Source of the DNA: Gemmatimonadaceae bacterium
GTDB lineage: Bacteria > Gemmatimonadota > Gemmatimonadetes > Gemmatimonadales > Gemmatimonadaceae
NCBI GenBank assembly: GCA_025934775.1
Contig: JAICWO010000006.1
Span: forward strand, 1-64,000
Direction: 5' to 3'
DNA length: 64,000 bases
Shown here: positions 43,804 through 52,900 of the stretch, one piece after another
How the letters are laid out: every line of letters starts with the position of its first letter
How positions within the stretch are numbered: the stretch's first letter is position 1
Program-made: the position numbers and the translations under genes
The notes under the pieces: model-generated
What the model was told of the DNA's origin: nothing
Databases searched by the model: none
What the model saw: only the letters and a program-made list of their open reading frames with translations

Positions 43804-43811
43804 GCGGGACG

Positions 43812-44909
43812 ATGAACCTTCGATACGTCCTCGCGGCGACCGCGCTCCTGTCGTACGCGCACGCCAAATCGCTACCGGCACAGTCCGCGGCGGCCGCGCA
43901 GCCGTGCTACGCGACCGCCGCGTCGATGACGCCCGCATCGTGGCGCATGCCGGCCGCGGTGCGCACGCGGGCGCCGGCGGCCGGACTGACGCTGATCGAA
44001 CAGATCCCGCTGCCCGGACCGGCGAACCGCTTCGACTACCAGGCCTTCGATGCGGCGGCCGGCCGGATCTACATGAATCACATGGACCCCGGCCGGACGC
44101 TCGTCTTCGACGCGGATTCGAATCGCGTGATCGCGGAGATCCCGGGGGTGCCGCGCGCGACCGGAGTCTGGGCCGTGCCGCGGCACCACATGGTGTACAT
44201 CTCCGCCGCGGGCGCGCACGAGGTCGCGATCGCTGATGATAGAACGCTAAAGATCGTGGCGCGGGTCGGCGGCATCCGCTTCCCCGACGGCATTGCCTAC
44301 GCGCCCAACGAAGACAAGGTGTTCGTCTCCGACGAAGCCGGCGGCGCCGACGTCGTGATCGACGGCGCCAGCAACGCGAAGCGGGCGACGATCGCGCTGG
44401 GCGGTGAAGCGGGAAACACCCACTACGATTCGGTGTCGCACTGCATCGTGGTTGCAGTGCAGACCCGCAATCAGATGGTCGCGATCGACCCGGTGAGCGA
44501 GCGAATCGTGCAGCGCTACGAGCTTCCGGGCTCCGACAGTCCGCACGGCTTTGCGATCGACGAACCCGATCGTCTCGCGTTCGTCTCGTGCGAGGGCAAC
44601 GCCGCGCTCATCGTGCTCGATCTCCGAACGATGAAGCCGGTTCAGCGGCTCACGGTCGGCGACGATCCCGACGTGCTCGCCTGGGACCCGGGCTGGCGAC
44701 GGCTGTACGTCGCGTCGGAATCCGGCGTGCTCTCGGCGCTTTGGCTGGACGGGACGACGCTGCGGCCAGTCGGCGAGATCAGAGCTCCGCACGCGCATAC
44801 GGTCGCCGTCGACGCGCGCACGCACCGGCTCTATCTGCCGCTCGAGAATATCGGCGGGAAGCCGGTGCTCCGGGTCTATCAGCCGTCGCCGGAACCGCCG
44901 CTACGTTAG
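43812..44909 (+). CDS. YncE-like seven-bladed beta-propeller, secreted
   Basis: 365 residues with a signal peptide (MNLRYVLAATALLSYAHA). Repeats of the YncE/NHL-type propeller follow: RIYMNHMDPGRTLVFDADSN, KVFVSDEAGGADVVIDG, RLAFVSCEGNAALIVLDL and RLYVASESGVLSALWL, each a blade. No enzyme motif; the family binds DNA or ligands in the periplasm in some cases. It lies eight bases after the toxin gene but is probably unrelated functionally. Confidence 0.8.
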   Translation: MNLRYVLAATALLSYAHAKSLPAQSAAAAQPCYATAASMTPASWRMPAAVRTRAPAAGLTLIEQIPLPGPANRFDYQAFDAAAGRIYMNHMDPGRTLVFDADSNRVIAEIPGVPRATGVWAVPRHHMVYISAAGAHEVAIADDRTLKIVARVGGIRFPDGIAYAPNEDKVFVSDEAGGADVVIDGASNAKRATIALGGEAGNTHYDSVSHCIVVAVQTRNQMVAIDPVSERIVQRYELPGSDSPHGFAIDEPDRLAFVSCEGNAALIVLDLRTMKPVQRLTVGDDPDVLAWDPGWRRLYVASESGVLSALWLDGTTLRPVGEIRAPHAHTVAVDARTHRLYLPLENIGGKPVLRVYQPSPEPPLR

Positions 44910-44940
44910 AGTCCAAGAATTCAGGTTCGTTGAAGTCCGC

Positions 44941-45402
44941 TCACGGCTCGAATCGCGCGACCTCGATGTGCCCGCCCCACTGTTTGAACGGGCACGACGC
45001 CGCGATCCGCGCCGCGGCGGCATCGTCCGCCGCCCGCACGATGAACAATCCGCCGAGCTCCCCGGGCCCGACGACGCGGCCGGCGCGTTCGAACTCGCCG
45101 TGCGTCTCGAGACTGTCCGCCCAGCGCGAGAGCACGGCGATTCGCTCGGTGTTGTCGCCGCCGGGCGGCGGACGGTAGGTCGAATCTTCATAGAGCAGCA
45201 CGACGTACGAGTTGCCGCGCGCGAGGGGATGCCGCGAACGCACCACCGTCACGCCGAGGACCAGCACGATGACGGCGGCCGCCGCGACCGCCCACGCCGG
45301 CCAGACGCGGCGGCGGCGCACGAGGCCCGCCGCGACGAGCGCGGACACCACGCGCTCCTCGAGCTCCGGCGCCGGTGCGGTCTCGCGTGGAAGATCCATC
45401 AT
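44941..45402 (-). CDS. Membrane-anchored anti-sigma-like protein with YCII-like domain
   Basis: 153 residues: short cytoplasmic N-terminus (PELEERVVSALVAAGLV), one membrane helix (~38-56, WAVAAAAVIVLVLGVTVV), and an extracytoplasmic part with the YCII-like pattern YVVLLYEDSTY, ADSLETHGEFERAGRVVGPGE and a VRAADDAAAARIAASCP helix. Its start overlaps the stop of the ECF sigma gene (ATGA), the layout of sigma/anti-sigma pairs. A YCII-type domain on the outer side is unusual for anti-sigma proteins. Confidence 0.65.
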   Translation of the reverse strand: MMDLPRETAPAPELEERVVSALVAAGLVRRRRVWPAWAVAAAAVIVLVLGVTVVRSRHPLARGNSYVVLLYEDSTYRPPPGGDNTERIAVLSRWADSLETHGEFERAGRVVGPGELGGLFIVRAADDAAAARIAASCPFKQWGGHIEVARFEP

Positions 45403-45905
45403 GGGAGCGAGCTCCGAAGCAGAAACCGCGCGCGATTGAGCTGGCTCTTCGACGTGCCCTCGACGATGCCGAGCAACCCGGCGATCTCGCGATGCGTGTA
45501 CCCGTGCACGTCGTGCAGGACGTACACGTCCCGCGCACCGTCGGGCAGCGCCGCGATCGCGCGCTCGAGATCGATCGCGTCATCCGGGTCGGCCGCATCC
45601 GCCAGCGGCTCGACGTCCGGTGCGTCGACGACTCGCCAGTCGATGCGCATGCGCCCGCGGCGAACATTCACCAGCACGCCGCACAGCCACGAGCGCAGGG
45701 CCGACTGTGCGCGATAGGTGCGCAGCGCGGTCAGCGCGCGCACCCAGCTCTCCTGCACGAGATCCTCCGCTTCGCCGCGATCGCCGCCCGTGAGGCGCAG
45801 CGCCAGCGCGTAGAGCGCCGGCGTGTGCGCGCGATACAGCGCGCGAAACGCATCCTCGCCGCGCCCGCGAAGAAATCGCTCGACGAGCGCGCGGTCGTCC
45901 GTCAC
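45399..45905 (-). CDS. ECF RNA polymerase sigma factor
   Basis: 168 residues from GTG 45905. Region 2: FRALYRAHTPALYALALRLTGG and GEAEDLVQESWVRALTAL; region 4: LPDGARDVYVLHDVHGYTHREIAGLLGIVEGTSKSQL, ending in RARFLLRSSL. Size and order match group IV sigma factors. It is coupled upstream to the secreted protein at 45902 (GTGA overlap) and downstream to the anti-sigma-like gene. Confidence 0.92.
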   Translation of the reverse strand: MTDDRALVERFLRGRGEDAFRALYRAHTPALYALALRLTGGDRGEAEDLVQESWVRALTALRTYRAQSALRSWLCGVLVNVRRGRMRIDWRVVDAPDVEPLADAADPDDAIDLERAIAALPDGARDVYVLHDVHGYTHREIAGLLGIVEGTSKSQLNRARFLLRSSLP

Positions 45906-46537
45906 TGACCCGGCGTTGCTGGCTCGGTCCAATCGCGCACCACGATGACGAGCCGCGACAACGGCGTACCGTCCTCGTCGACCATCGGAACGTCCATGTT
46001 GTTCGAGTCGACGAGCCCCAAGCTCTTCGCCTGCATGTTGGGATAGAACAGCATCAGGTGCGGAAAGAATCGCGTGGGATGCTCGCCGTTCGGATCGGTG
46101 ATCACCTGCGCCGACGAGGTCATGTACGTGAGCGCCGGCCGCCGCGGCAGCCGAAATCGGCCAGAGGACAAGCCGCCGGCGACCTCGGATTTTATCGCCG
46201 TCTGCGACTTGCCGGCGAGGCGCTCCTCGGTCTCGAAGCGCGCGATGGCCATGACCGTGGAATCGGCCTCCGCGTCGCCGCAGATCGGCACGAGGGACTT
46301 GGGATGCTCCCGCGTCACCGCGCAGGCCATGCCCGACGTGCCCTTCACCGCGACGACGTAGTGACCGCTCTCCAGGACCCACACCATCGCGTCCTTCGAC
46401 ACGTCCGCCGGCGCGGCGCTCCGCGCGTACCGGATCTCGTCGGCGCGCGAGAGGTTCACCGGCGCAGCCGGCGGCGAAGGCCGCTGGGCCGAGGCCAGGG
46501 CAGGAACGAGGAACGAGGCAGCGAGCCATACCCGCAT
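45902..46537 (-). CDS. Secreted protein of unknown function in ECF operon
   Basis: 211 residues with a signal peptide (MRVWLAASFLVPALASAQ). The mature part contains ADEIRYARSAAP, MVWVLESGHYVVAVKG, ACAVTREHPKSLVPICGD with two cysteines, and a C-terminal LVIVVRDWTE. No known domain recognised. First gene of a three-gene operon with the ECF factor and the anti-sigma-like protein, so it may be a sensor or target. A 12-bp palindrome lies five bases before its start. Confidence 0.6.
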   Translation of the reverse strand: MRVWLAASFLVPALASAQRPSPPAAPVNLSRADEIRYARSAAPADVSKDAMVWVLESGHYVVAVKGTSGMACAVTREHPKSLVPICGDAEADSTVMAIARFETEERLAGKSQTAIKSEVAGGLSSGRFRLPRRPALTYMTSSAQVITDPNGEHPTRFFPHLMLFYPNMQAKSLGLVDSNNMDVPMVDEDGTPLSRLVIVVRDWTEPATPGQ

Positions 46538-46541
46538 TGAG

Positions 46542-46553
46542 CACCGATCGGTG
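46542..46553. promoter_or_regulatory. 12-bp palindrome before the ECF operon
   Basis: CACCGATCGGTG, fully palindromic, five bases upstream of the operon's first start codon. Candidate repressor site; the protein is unknown. Confidence 0.4.
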
Positions 46554-46626
46554 TTGGAGTCACCAATGAGTAGCGTTGCACGGGCGAATGGTTGGAAGGC
46601 TCGCCGATCGGGCGCGGCTCAGCGGC

Positions 46627-47031
46627 TCAGGGGCTCGAGCCGGCGGCGACGAAGTCGAACGCTTCGGCCGCGAGGTCACGCCAGCTCGCCTTGGGGCTGG
46701 TGACGAACAGCCATTCCTTCATGAGCCGGCCGTGTCCGGGATCGAACGGCATGCCCACGCCGCCGGCCACCAGCGCTCGCACGCGCGGCGCCGGCAGCTT
46801 CACGACGAGCGAGCCCTGCGCGATCATCGCGAAGATCTTTCCATTCACCCGCAGCCCGTTCGATCCGAACTTGCGCGGCGCTCCCGAGTGCTGCCGCGCC
46901 CGAAACTCGGCGACGGCGCTCGCGTAGCGGCGGTCGGATGCGAGCGCGTCGCACAGCCGCAGAAAGCGCGGATCGGGAGCGCGCGAATCCGTATCGGTCC
47001 CGGCGGCACTGGACGCCTTGCGCGGGCTCAT
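46627..47031 (-). CDS. TfoX N-terminal domain protein
   Basis: 134 residues from ATG 47031, which overlaps the preceding stop. After a disordered start come the TfoX_N features GAPRKFGSNGLRVNGKIFAMI, SLVVKLPAPRVRALV and FDPGHGRLMKEWLFV. Proteins with only this domain are common in actinobacterial and soil-type genomes next to SRPBCC and DinB genes. Last gene of the ArsR-SRPBCC-DinB-TfoX operon. Confidence 0.85.
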   Translation of the reverse strand: MSPRKASSAAGTDTDSRAPDPRFLRLCDALASDRRYASAVAEFRARQHSGAPRKFGSNGLRVNGKIFAMIAQGSLVVKLPAPRVRALVAGGVGMPFDPGHGRLMKEWLFVTSPKASWRDLAAEAFDFVAAGSSP

Positions 47032-47525
47032 GCGAGCGCCTCCCACGACGCCGCCGGCCGTTGGAGCAAGTACCAGAGGATCAGGTCGGTCGTCGGGGGC
47101 ACGCCGCCGAGCTCGCGCAGCCGCGTCGCATTCTGCGCGCGACGATGCTGGCCGTGCATCGCGCTCTGCGTGAGCGCCTGCGTTCGGGTGATCCGGAGCG
47201 CCGATTGCGGAAATGGTATGTCAATCCACTCATCGAGCGCCGCGTCGTCGAGCCGGCGAACGTGGGCGCGCTCGGACGCGTGCGTCGCCTGGACGTGCGG
47301 GAGCAGCTCGCCGACGCTCGAGACGCCGTCGGCGGCAGGCAGCGCGTCGCCGGGGCCATTCGCGCCGATCGCCGACAGAAAGTGACGCTGCACCTCGGCC
47401 ATGTGGTGCACGCGGCGAACGATCGCGGGATCGGCCGCGGCGCGCTGGTGCGCGACGATGGCGCGCAACTGGACCGCATCCGCCCCTTCGCGATGCGCGA
47501 GCAGGTCGCTGAGCAGCGCGTTCAT
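47028..47525 (-). CDS. DinB-like protein
   Basis: 165 residues, four-helix pattern with the metal-ligand histidines expected for DinB/YfiT-like proteins: RVHHMAEVQRHF, HASERAHVRRL, and MHGQHRRAQNATRLRELGGVPP. These enzymes are mycothiol/bacillithiol-type or unknown thiol transferases. Starts at 47525 overlapping the SRPBCC stop, and its own stop overlaps the TfoX start. Confidence 0.82.
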   Translation of the reverse strand: MNALLSDLLAHREGADAVQLRAIVAHQRAAADPAIVRRVHHMAEVQRHFLSAIGANGPGDALPAADGVSSVGELLPHVQATHASERAHVRRLDDAALDEWIDIPFPQSALRITRTQALTQSAMHGQHRRAQNATRLRELGGVPPTTDLILWYLLQRPAASWEALA

Positions 47526-48034
47526 GTGCTCGCCTCGGTGCGCGAGATGAGAATGCTCATCGCGTCGAGGCACGCGGTCCATCCCGCGCGGTGTCCCGGG
47601 ACCGGGCGCGGAGTGGGGAACCCGTCGTGGCGGAGCACGATCTCCGTCCCTCCGTCGCGTTCGTGGAATTCGACGGTCACGATCGTCTCGCGGCCGATGA
47701 CATCGGGCTCCCAGTTCCAGGTGTAGACGATTCGCCGCGGGCGGTCGACCTCGAGAAAGACGCCGCCGCCGGTCAGCGCGCGTCCGCCGGGACCATCCAT
47801 CACCATGCGCCACGCACCGCCGGCGCGAAGCTGCAGCTCGACGCTGCGCAGCGGGACGGCGCCTGGTTTGAACCATTCGGGGATGAGCGCGGCGTCGGTC
47901 CACGCATCGAACACGCGATCGCGCGGCGCGGCCACGACGCGCCGGAGCTCGAGCGATGCGCTCGGCGCGACGCTCGCCGCGGCGAGCGTCGCGGCCGGTT
48001 TACTTCGCGCGGCGTGTCGGGCGGCGTTTCGCAT
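47522..48034 (-). CDS. SRPBCC (AHSA1-type) protein
   Basis: 170 residues from ATG 48034. The Bet v1-like hallmarks are seen: RRVVAAPRDRVFDAWTDAALIPEWF, GGAWRMVMDGP, YTWNWEPDVIGRETIVTVEF, and GWTACLDAMSILI at the end. It begins inside the ArsR gene (35-base overlap in another frame). ArsR genes followed by AHSA1 genes are a recurring arrangement; the ligand is unknown. Confidence 0.9.
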   Translation of the reverse strand: MRNAARHAARSKPAATLAAASVAPSASLELRRVVAAPRDRVFDAWTDAALIPEWFKPGAVPLRSVELQLRAGGAWRMVMDGPGGRALTGGGVFLEVDRPRRIVYTWNWEPDVIGRETIVTVEFHERDGGTEIVLRHDGFPTPRPVPGHRAGWTACLDAMSILISRTEAST

Positions 48035-48398
48035 TGCTGCGCCTCGTGGCGATGGGGGTGTGACGAGCGTCGGCGTCAGCGATCGTGAGAAATGCATCGA
48101 GCGCATCGAGCTGCCGGCTCCAGAACGCGCGATAGCGATCGAGCGCGGCGGACGCCTCGCGGAGCGGGGCGGCGCGCAAGCGCACGCGCCGCGCGCGGCC
48201 GTCCCGCCGAATGGTGGCAAGGCCCGCGCGCTCGAGCACGTGGACGTGCTTCGAGACCGCCGGCAGCGTCATCTCGAAGCGGCTCGCGAGATCCATGATC
48301 GTGTGCTCGCCCGTGGCGAGGCGCGCGAGCATCGCCCGCCTGGCCGGCGCGGCGAGCGCCGCGAACGTCGCGTCGAGCGAGCCTTCTTTGTAAACCAT
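48000..48398 (-). CDS. ArsR-family transcriptional repressor
   Basis: 132 residues with the winged helix of the ArsR/SmtB family: FAALAAPARRAMLARLA, TIMDLASRFEMTLPAVSKHVHVLERAGL and RRDGRARRVRLRAAPL. No cysteine metal site, so it is not a metal sensor; it belongs to the ArsR class paired with SRPBCC genes. It heads the operon, and the palindrome GTAAACC-N4-GGTTTAC covers its start codon. Confidence 0.92.
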   Translation of the reverse strand: MVYKEGSLDATFAALAAPARRAMLARLATGEHTIMDLASRFEMTLPAVSKHVHVLERAGLATIRRDGRARRVRLRAAPLREASAALDRYRAFWSRQLDALDAFLTIADADARHTPIATRRSNAKRRPTRRAK

Positions 48399-48407
48399 GT
48401 GGTTTAC
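48390..48407. promoter_or_regulatory. ArsR operator overlapping the start codon
   Basis: GTAAACC-ATGT-GGTTTAC, perfect 7-bp arms. The start codon (on the minus strand, 48396-48398) lies inside, so there is no room for a ribosome site and the transcript may be leaderless. Nearly the same site (GAGTAACC-N4-GGTTACTC) precedes the other ArsR gene at 62.6 kb. Confidence 0.8.
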
Positions 48408-48431
48408 TTTAGCGCCGGCACCGCCCCGGTG

Positions 48432-48815
48432 TCAACGCGCGGGTTGGCCGGGCGCGCCGCCGTGCGCGGCGCGCTCGAGCGCGAAATACCGGTCGCGCTG
48501 GTTCGGGTGCAGCACGCTCACGATCTCCGACTGCGCCGAATCGATCGTCGCGCGCACGCTGGGCCGCAGCGTGCGCCACGCGGAGTCGATCGTCGCCTGC
48601 CGCCGCGTCAGAATCTCGAGAATGGCGTCGCGCTGTGCGGCGTCGAGATTCAGATCGCGGCCGAGGCGCTGCACGAAGGCATGTGGCTCCATCGGGTTCG
48701 CGGCCGATGGCATCCGAGGCGCCGGCGACATTCGGCCGATCTCGAAGCCGGCGACGCCGCCCAGCGCGAACGTCACGCCGAGCAGCAGCACGGCTCGCGT
48801 CCACGCGGGCATCAT
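48432..48815 (-). CDS. Spy/CpxP-like periplasmic protein (heavy-metal sensor type)
   Basis: 127 residues: one N-terminal hydrophobic segment (AVLLLGVTFALGGVAGFEIG), then a helical region with LNLDAAQRDAILEILTRRQ and LHPNQRDRYFALE, similar to the LTxxQ repeats of Spy/CpxP-like proteins. Last gene of the MacB/ECF operon, coupled to the anti-sigma-like gene (ATGA, 48812). Such proteins often modulate envelope stress signalling. Confidence 0.65.
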   Translation of the reverse strand: MMPAWTRAVLLLGVTFALGGVAGFEIGRMSPAPRMPSAANPMEPHAFVQRLGRDLNLDAAQRDAILEILTRRQATIDSAWRTLRPSVRATIDSAQSEIVSVLHPNQRDRYFALERAAHGGAPGQPAR

Positions 48816-49189
48816 CGCCGGTTCTCCGATGCCGATGGCGGAGCCATCGTGAGCGCCGTGAGCGCGGGCGGCGCCTGCGGCTCGAGCAGCGCGCGCGCCA
48901 ACCCGTCCTGCGGGATGAGCGCGACCGTGAGCGACGCCTCCGCGGCGGACGACGCGGCGCGCTTCCAGGCCAGCGACGTGCCGCGCGCGGCGGCGCCGGC
49001 GAGCGCCGCCGCGACGAGCCACGCGCGCGGGCTGCTCGCGAGCCACCCCATCGCGGACCTCCGCCGAAGCGCGCCCTCGGCGATGCGGCCGGACAACGCC
49101 GTCCAATACGCCGCGTCGTCGGGGATCATGGACGTGTCGAACTGTTCAGTCACGGCTCCTCCGGTCTCCGTCCGTATGAGAATCATCAT
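48812..49189 (-). CDS. Anti-sigma-like membrane protein
   Basis: 125 residues (a GTG at 49153 would make it 113). A cytoplasmic segment DDAAYWTALSGRIAEGALRRR precedes one membrane helix (AWLVAAALAGAAARG, ~55-70) and a short outer part. The sequence is diverged, but position after an ECF sigma gene with ATGA overlap fits an anti-sigma factor. Confidence 0.55.
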   Translation of the reverse strand: MMILIRTETGGAVTEQFDTSMIPDDAAYWTALSGRIAEGALRRRSAMGWLASSPRAWLVAAALAGAAARGTSLAWKRAASSAAEASLTVALIPQDGLARALLEPQAPPALTALTMAPPSASENRR

Positions 49190-49779
49190 CGCTCCGCCGG
49201 CGCATCGGTAAAGCGCGCGGGCAGGCCGCCGATGAGCGGCTCCAGCCGCGCGCGCAGAGCCTGCCGCGCTCGGAAGACGTGTTGCCGTACGGTGGATGCG
49301 CTAATGTCGTACATCGCCGCGACGTCGTCGACGGCGACGTCGCGCATCACCACCAGCTCGAAGCACGCGCGCTGCATCGCGGCGAGGCCGCGCAGCTCGC
49401 GGCGGACCAGCGCGAGGTCGCTCGCCGCCTCGACGGCCGCTTCCGCGCTCGCCGTGCGCGCGTCGTCGTCGCCCCGCCAGCGGCGCCAGAGTGCGCGCCG
49501 CCGCGCCTGCCGCGCGTGTCGCTTGAGCGCGAGGCGGCGAACCACGGCGAAGAGCCACGGGCCGAACGGCCGCGTCGAGTCGAGATCGGCGGCACGCTCG
49601 ACCGCGAGCACGAACGCAGCCTGGACCACGTCCTCCGCGTCGTCGCGGTCGCCGAGCAACTGAGCCGCGAAGAGCGTCGCCGGCCGCGCGTATCGCTGCA
49701 CCAGCTCCGCGCACGCGGCGTCATCGCCCGCGGCGAGGCGGGCCACGAGCGCGCCGTCCGCCGACGGATCACGCGGCAC
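49186..49779 (-). CDS. ECF RNA polymerase sigma factor
   Basis: 197 residues from GTG 49779; upstream in-frame codons overlap the permease gene and are not needed. Region 2: CAELVQRYARPATLFAAQLL, DDAEDVVQAAFVLAVERA; region 4: MQRACFELVVMRDVAVDDVAAMYDISASTVRQHVFRARQAL. It overlaps the end of the second permease by 11 bases and is followed by an anti-sigma-like and a Spy-like gene. Confidence 0.9.
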   Translation of the reverse strand: MPRDPSADGALVARLAAGDDAACAELVQRYARPATLFAAQLLGDRDDAEDVVQAAFVLAVERAADLDSTRPFGPWLFAVVRRLALKRHARQARRRALWRRWRGDDDARTASAEAAVEAASDLALVRRELRGLAAMQRACFELVVMRDVAVDDVAAMYDISASTVRQHVFRARQALRARLEPLIGGLPARFTDAPAER

Positions 49780-50974
49780 GGAGCGCCGTCGCCGGGGTGC
49801 GCCGCGCCGCGATGAATGCCGGCGCGGCGGCGGCCGTCGTCGAGAGCGCAACGACGGCTGCCGCGCCCGCGATCGCGACGCCGATCGAGACGGGCGCGGC
49901 CATCACCGCGTCGACGGCGACGCCGATCGCGAGTCCGATCGCGGTTCCGGCGATGGACACCACGCCGGACTCGATGAGAAATTGGCCGACGATCATGCCG
50001 CGCCTCGCGCCGATCGCGCGCCGCGTGCCGATCTCGACCCGCCGCTCGCGAACGGCGAGCAGTTGCAGCGCGAGCGCACCGACCGCCGCGGTGCCGACGA
50101 GCGCCGTGGAGAACGCGAGCTCGAACGCGCCGAGCCGGCGAATCGTGTTGTCGCGCAGCGACACGAGCCGCCGCTGATCCTGCACGCGAAAATCGCGCGG
50201 CTCGGCATCGGATCGATGATGACGTGAGTCGAGGAGGGCGACCACCGCGGCGCCGATCGCCGGCATGTCCCGCGCGGACGACGCTCGAATGTATAGTCGC
50301 TGCACGAACGCCACGTGAAATACCCGCCGGCGCGCGGTCTTGAGCGGAATGAACGCGACTTCGTCTTCGTCGAACGCGTCGAGCCCCGCACCGCGATCCG
50401 GCAGCACGCCGACGACGGTGAAGGGAATGCCGCGCACGCGAAGCTGGTCGCCGACCGGATCGCGTCCGGGAAAGATCGCGCGCGCCAGAGACGCGCCCAG
50501 CACGACGACGCGCGCCGCGGCGTCGTCGTCGTTCGTCGTGAAGAACGTGCCGCTCGCGACCGGCGCGTCGCGGAGCAACGCGTAGCTCGGCTCCACGCCG
50601 GCGACGGTCGCCTGTCTCGCGAGTCCGCCGGCGGTCACCGGCACCGTCGATCGATACTCGGCTGCCAGCACGCGCACGCCGGGAACCTGCGATTCGACGA
50701 GCCGCGCGTCGCTCGAGGTCAGCGTGGTCACGACCGTTCCCGTGCGCGCCCGGTCTCCCCGATTGCGACTGTCTTCCGCGCTGACGATGAGGACCGTCGC
50801 GCCCATGCGCCGGATCTCGTCGAGGGCCGTGCGGCGGCCGCGTTCCGCGACGGCGACGGCGACGAGGAGCGCGCCGACGGCGAGCGCGGTGCCGGACACG
50901 GCCAGCCCGCTGCGCAGCGGCCGGCGCGCGACCGCGCGAAGCGCGACGTGGAGACGCGCCGCTCGCGCGGTCAC
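49769..50974 (-). CDS. MacB-type ABC transporter permease (second)
   Basis: 401 residues: N-terminal membrane helix (~25-45), a large MacB_PCD periplasmic domain (~50-265, including GASLARAIFPGRDPVGDQLRVRG and FTVVGVLP), then three C-terminal helices of the FtsX domain (LAFSTALVGTAAVGALALQLL; VEIGTRRAIGARRGMIVGQFL; VAIAGAAAVVALSTTAAA). It forms the membrane part with the adjacent permease and ATPase. Start overlaps the upstream permease stop (50971). Confidence 0.92.
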   Translation of the reverse strand: MTARAARLHVALRAVARRPLRSGLAVSGTALAVGALLVAVAVAERGRRTALDEIRRMGATVLIVSAEDSRNRGDRARTGTVVTTLTSSDARLVESQVPGVRVLAAEYRSTVPVTAGGLARQATVAGVEPSYALLRDAPVASGTFFTTNDDDAAARVVVLGASLARAIFPGRDPVGDQLRVRGIPFTVVGVLPDRGAGLDAFDEDEVAFIPLKTARRRVFHVAFVQRLYIRASSARDMPAIGAAVVALLDSRHHRSDAEPRDFRVQDQRRLVSLRDNTIRRLGAFELAFSTALVGTAAVGALALQLLAVRERRVEIGTRRAIGARRGMIVGQFLIESGVVSIAGTAIGLAIGVAVDAVMAAPVSIGVAIAGAAAVVALSTTAAAAPAFIAARRTPATALRAA

Positions 50975-52194
50975 TCGGCGGCGCGGAGCGCGTCGGCCGG
51001 CGCGATCGACGCCGCGCGCCGCGCCGGCAGATAGCCCGCGGCGGTGCCGATCGCGATCGTGACCAGCACGGCGCCGAGCGTGGCTGCCCAGGGCATCGAG
51101 AGCTGCGCCCGCATCATGAACGCGCCGGCCGCGATGACGCCGTTGGCGATCGCGGCGCCGATCACGGCGGCGGCGGCCGAGATCAGCGCCGCCTCGGACC
51201 AGAACTGCCCGCGGATGTCGGCCCGCGTCGCGCCGACGGCGCGGCGCACCGCGATCTCGATCCGCCGCGCGCTGGCCGCGGCGAGCATCAGCACCGCGAC
51301 GACGATGCCGCCGATGACGAGCGCCAACCCGCCGATCCAGACGAGCATTCGGCGGAGGGTCGAATCGACGCCGGCCATGCGCGCAATCATCGCCTGCGGC
51401 GAGGTCACGCGGAAATCGTCGAGCGCCGCGCCCGTCGTGCCGTGCCGCTGCCGCACGAGCGCGTGGACCGCCGCGGCGGTTTGCGCCCAGCGCGACGGAT
51501 TTGCTAATTTTATATTAACAATATTCAGATAGTCGCGATTGAACACCCGCCGGCGGGCGGTCTCGAATGGGATGTAGGCGATGTTGTCCATGCTGAACCC
51601 GCCCGGTCCGGCGCCGTTGGGCGCGATCACGCCGACCACCGTGAAGTCGATCGCTTTCATGCGAAGATGCTGGCCGACCGCGCCGGTGGGGAACAACTCG
51701 CGCGCGACGTCCGATCCGATCACCGCCACGCGCGCGAGCGCGCGCCCGTCGTCGTCGGTGAAGAACGCGCCCTGCGCCATCGAATCGCCGCGGATGACCG
51801 CGTAGTTCGCGCTGGTCGCGAAGAGGGGCGTCGTCGTGTTCCGTCCGTTCGCCTCGACGACCGCGCCCAGCTCCACCTGGGCGACGCCGACGTCCGCGAC
51901 GTTGGGCACCGACTGGCGGATCGCGGCGGCGTCGTCCGCCGTGAGCGTCGTGATCGACGTCTCCAGATTCGCGCGGCCGCGCTGCGCGTCGCCGCCCGGC
52001 TGCACGAGGAGCACGTCGAGGTCGCCGATCATCGCGCGGAAGCTCTGGCGCACGGCGGTGCGGGCCGCCTCGCCGGTCGCTTCCGTGAGCGTGATGCTGA
52101 CCACGCCCACGATGAAGCCGAGCGCCATCACGAACGAGCGGCCCTTGTTGCGGCGCAGCGTGCGGAGCACGAGACGAACCGTGGCGTCGCTCAT
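50971..52194 (-). CDS. MacB-type ABC transporter permease (first)
   Basis: 407 residues, same architecture as its neighbour: helix ~20-40 ([19 protein letters not shown]), MacB_PCD domain with [46 protein letters not shown], and an FtsX domain with [21 protein letters not shown]. Two different permeases imply a heterodimer. A short AT-rich stretch (around 51505-51525) interrupts the GC-rich sequence without breaking the frame. Confidence 0.92.
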   Translation of the reverse strand: MSDATVRLVLRTLRRNKGRSFVMALGFIVGVVSITLTEATGEAARTAVRQSFRAMIGDLDVLLVQPGGDAQRGRANLETSITTLTADDAAAIRQSVPNVADVGVAQVELGAVVEANGRNTTTPLFATSANYAVIRGDSMAQGAFFTDDDGRALARVAVIGSDVARELFPTGAVGQHLRMKAIDFTVVGVIAPNGAGPGGFSMDNIAYIPFETARRRVFNRDYLNIVNIKLANPSRWAQTAAAVHALVRQRHGTTGAALDDFRVTSPQAMIARMAGVDSTLRRMLVWIGGLALVIGGIVVAVLMLAAASARRIEIAVRRAVGATRADIRGQFWSEAALISAAAAVIGAAIANGVIAAGAFMMRAQLSMPWAATLGAVLVTIAIGTAAGYLPARRAASIAPADALRAAE

Positions 52195-52883
52195 CGTGAG
52201 GCTCCCGCGAGCACCGCCGGCGCCGACGTGCCGGCGATCCGCCCGTCGGCCAGCTCGATGACGCGCTCGGCGCGCCGCGCCACGGCCGCGTCGTGTGTCA
52301 CCATCACGATCGTCAACCCGTCGCGGTGCAGCTCGGAGAGCAGCGAGAGGATCTGCGCGCCGTTCGCCGAGTCGAGGTTGCCCGTGGGCTCGTCGGCGAT
52401 GAGCAGCGACGGCGAGCGGACGAGCGCGCGCGCGATCGCCGCGCGCTGCTGCTCGCCCCCGGAGAGCTCGTGAGGGAAATGTCGTGCGCGATGTGTGATG
52501 CGGACGCGCTCGAGCACGTGCTCGACGCGCGCGCGGTCGATCCGGCCGTCCCCGTACAGCATCGGCGTCTCGACGTTCTCGGCCACCGTGGTCCGCGCGA
52601 TCAGGTTGAAGCTCTGAAAGACGAAGCCGATGCGCTCGTTGCGAATCCGGGAGAGCGTGGCGTCGTCCATCTCGCTCACCGTCGTGCCGTCGAGCACGTA
52701 CGTACCCGACGTCGGCACGTCGAGGCAGCCGATGATCTGGAGGAGCGTCGATTTGCCGGAGCCGGACGGCCCCACGACCGCCACGAACTCGCCGCGCCCG
52801 ATCGCGAGCGAGACGCTCGCCAACGCGGTGACGGGGTGGTCGGTGCCGCCGTAGTGTTTAGTGATCTCGGATAGTGCGATCAT
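52191..52883 (-). CDS. MacB/LolD-type ABC transporter ATPase
   Basis: 230 residues from ATG 52883. Walker [14 protein letters not shown]-loop FVFQSFNL, signature [15 protein letters not shown], Walker [14 protein letters not shown] and the H-loop MVTHD are all intact. Typical of exporters that push peptides, lipoproteins or macrolides from the periplasm to TolC. Overlaps the first permease (52191-52194). Confidence 0.95.
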   Translation of the reverse strand: MIALSEITKHYGGTDHPVTALASVSLAIGRGEFVAVVGPSGSGKSTLLQIIGCLDVPTSGTYVLDGTTVSEMDDATLSRIRNERIGFVFQSFNLIARTTVAENVETPMLYGDGRIDRARVEHVLERVRITHRARHFPHELSGGEQQRAAIARALVRSPSLLIADEPTGNLDSANGAQILSLLSELHRDGLTIVMVTHDAAVARRAERVIELADGRIAGTSAPAVLAGASR

Positions 52884-52900
52884 GGGAAGGCTCGCGAGGC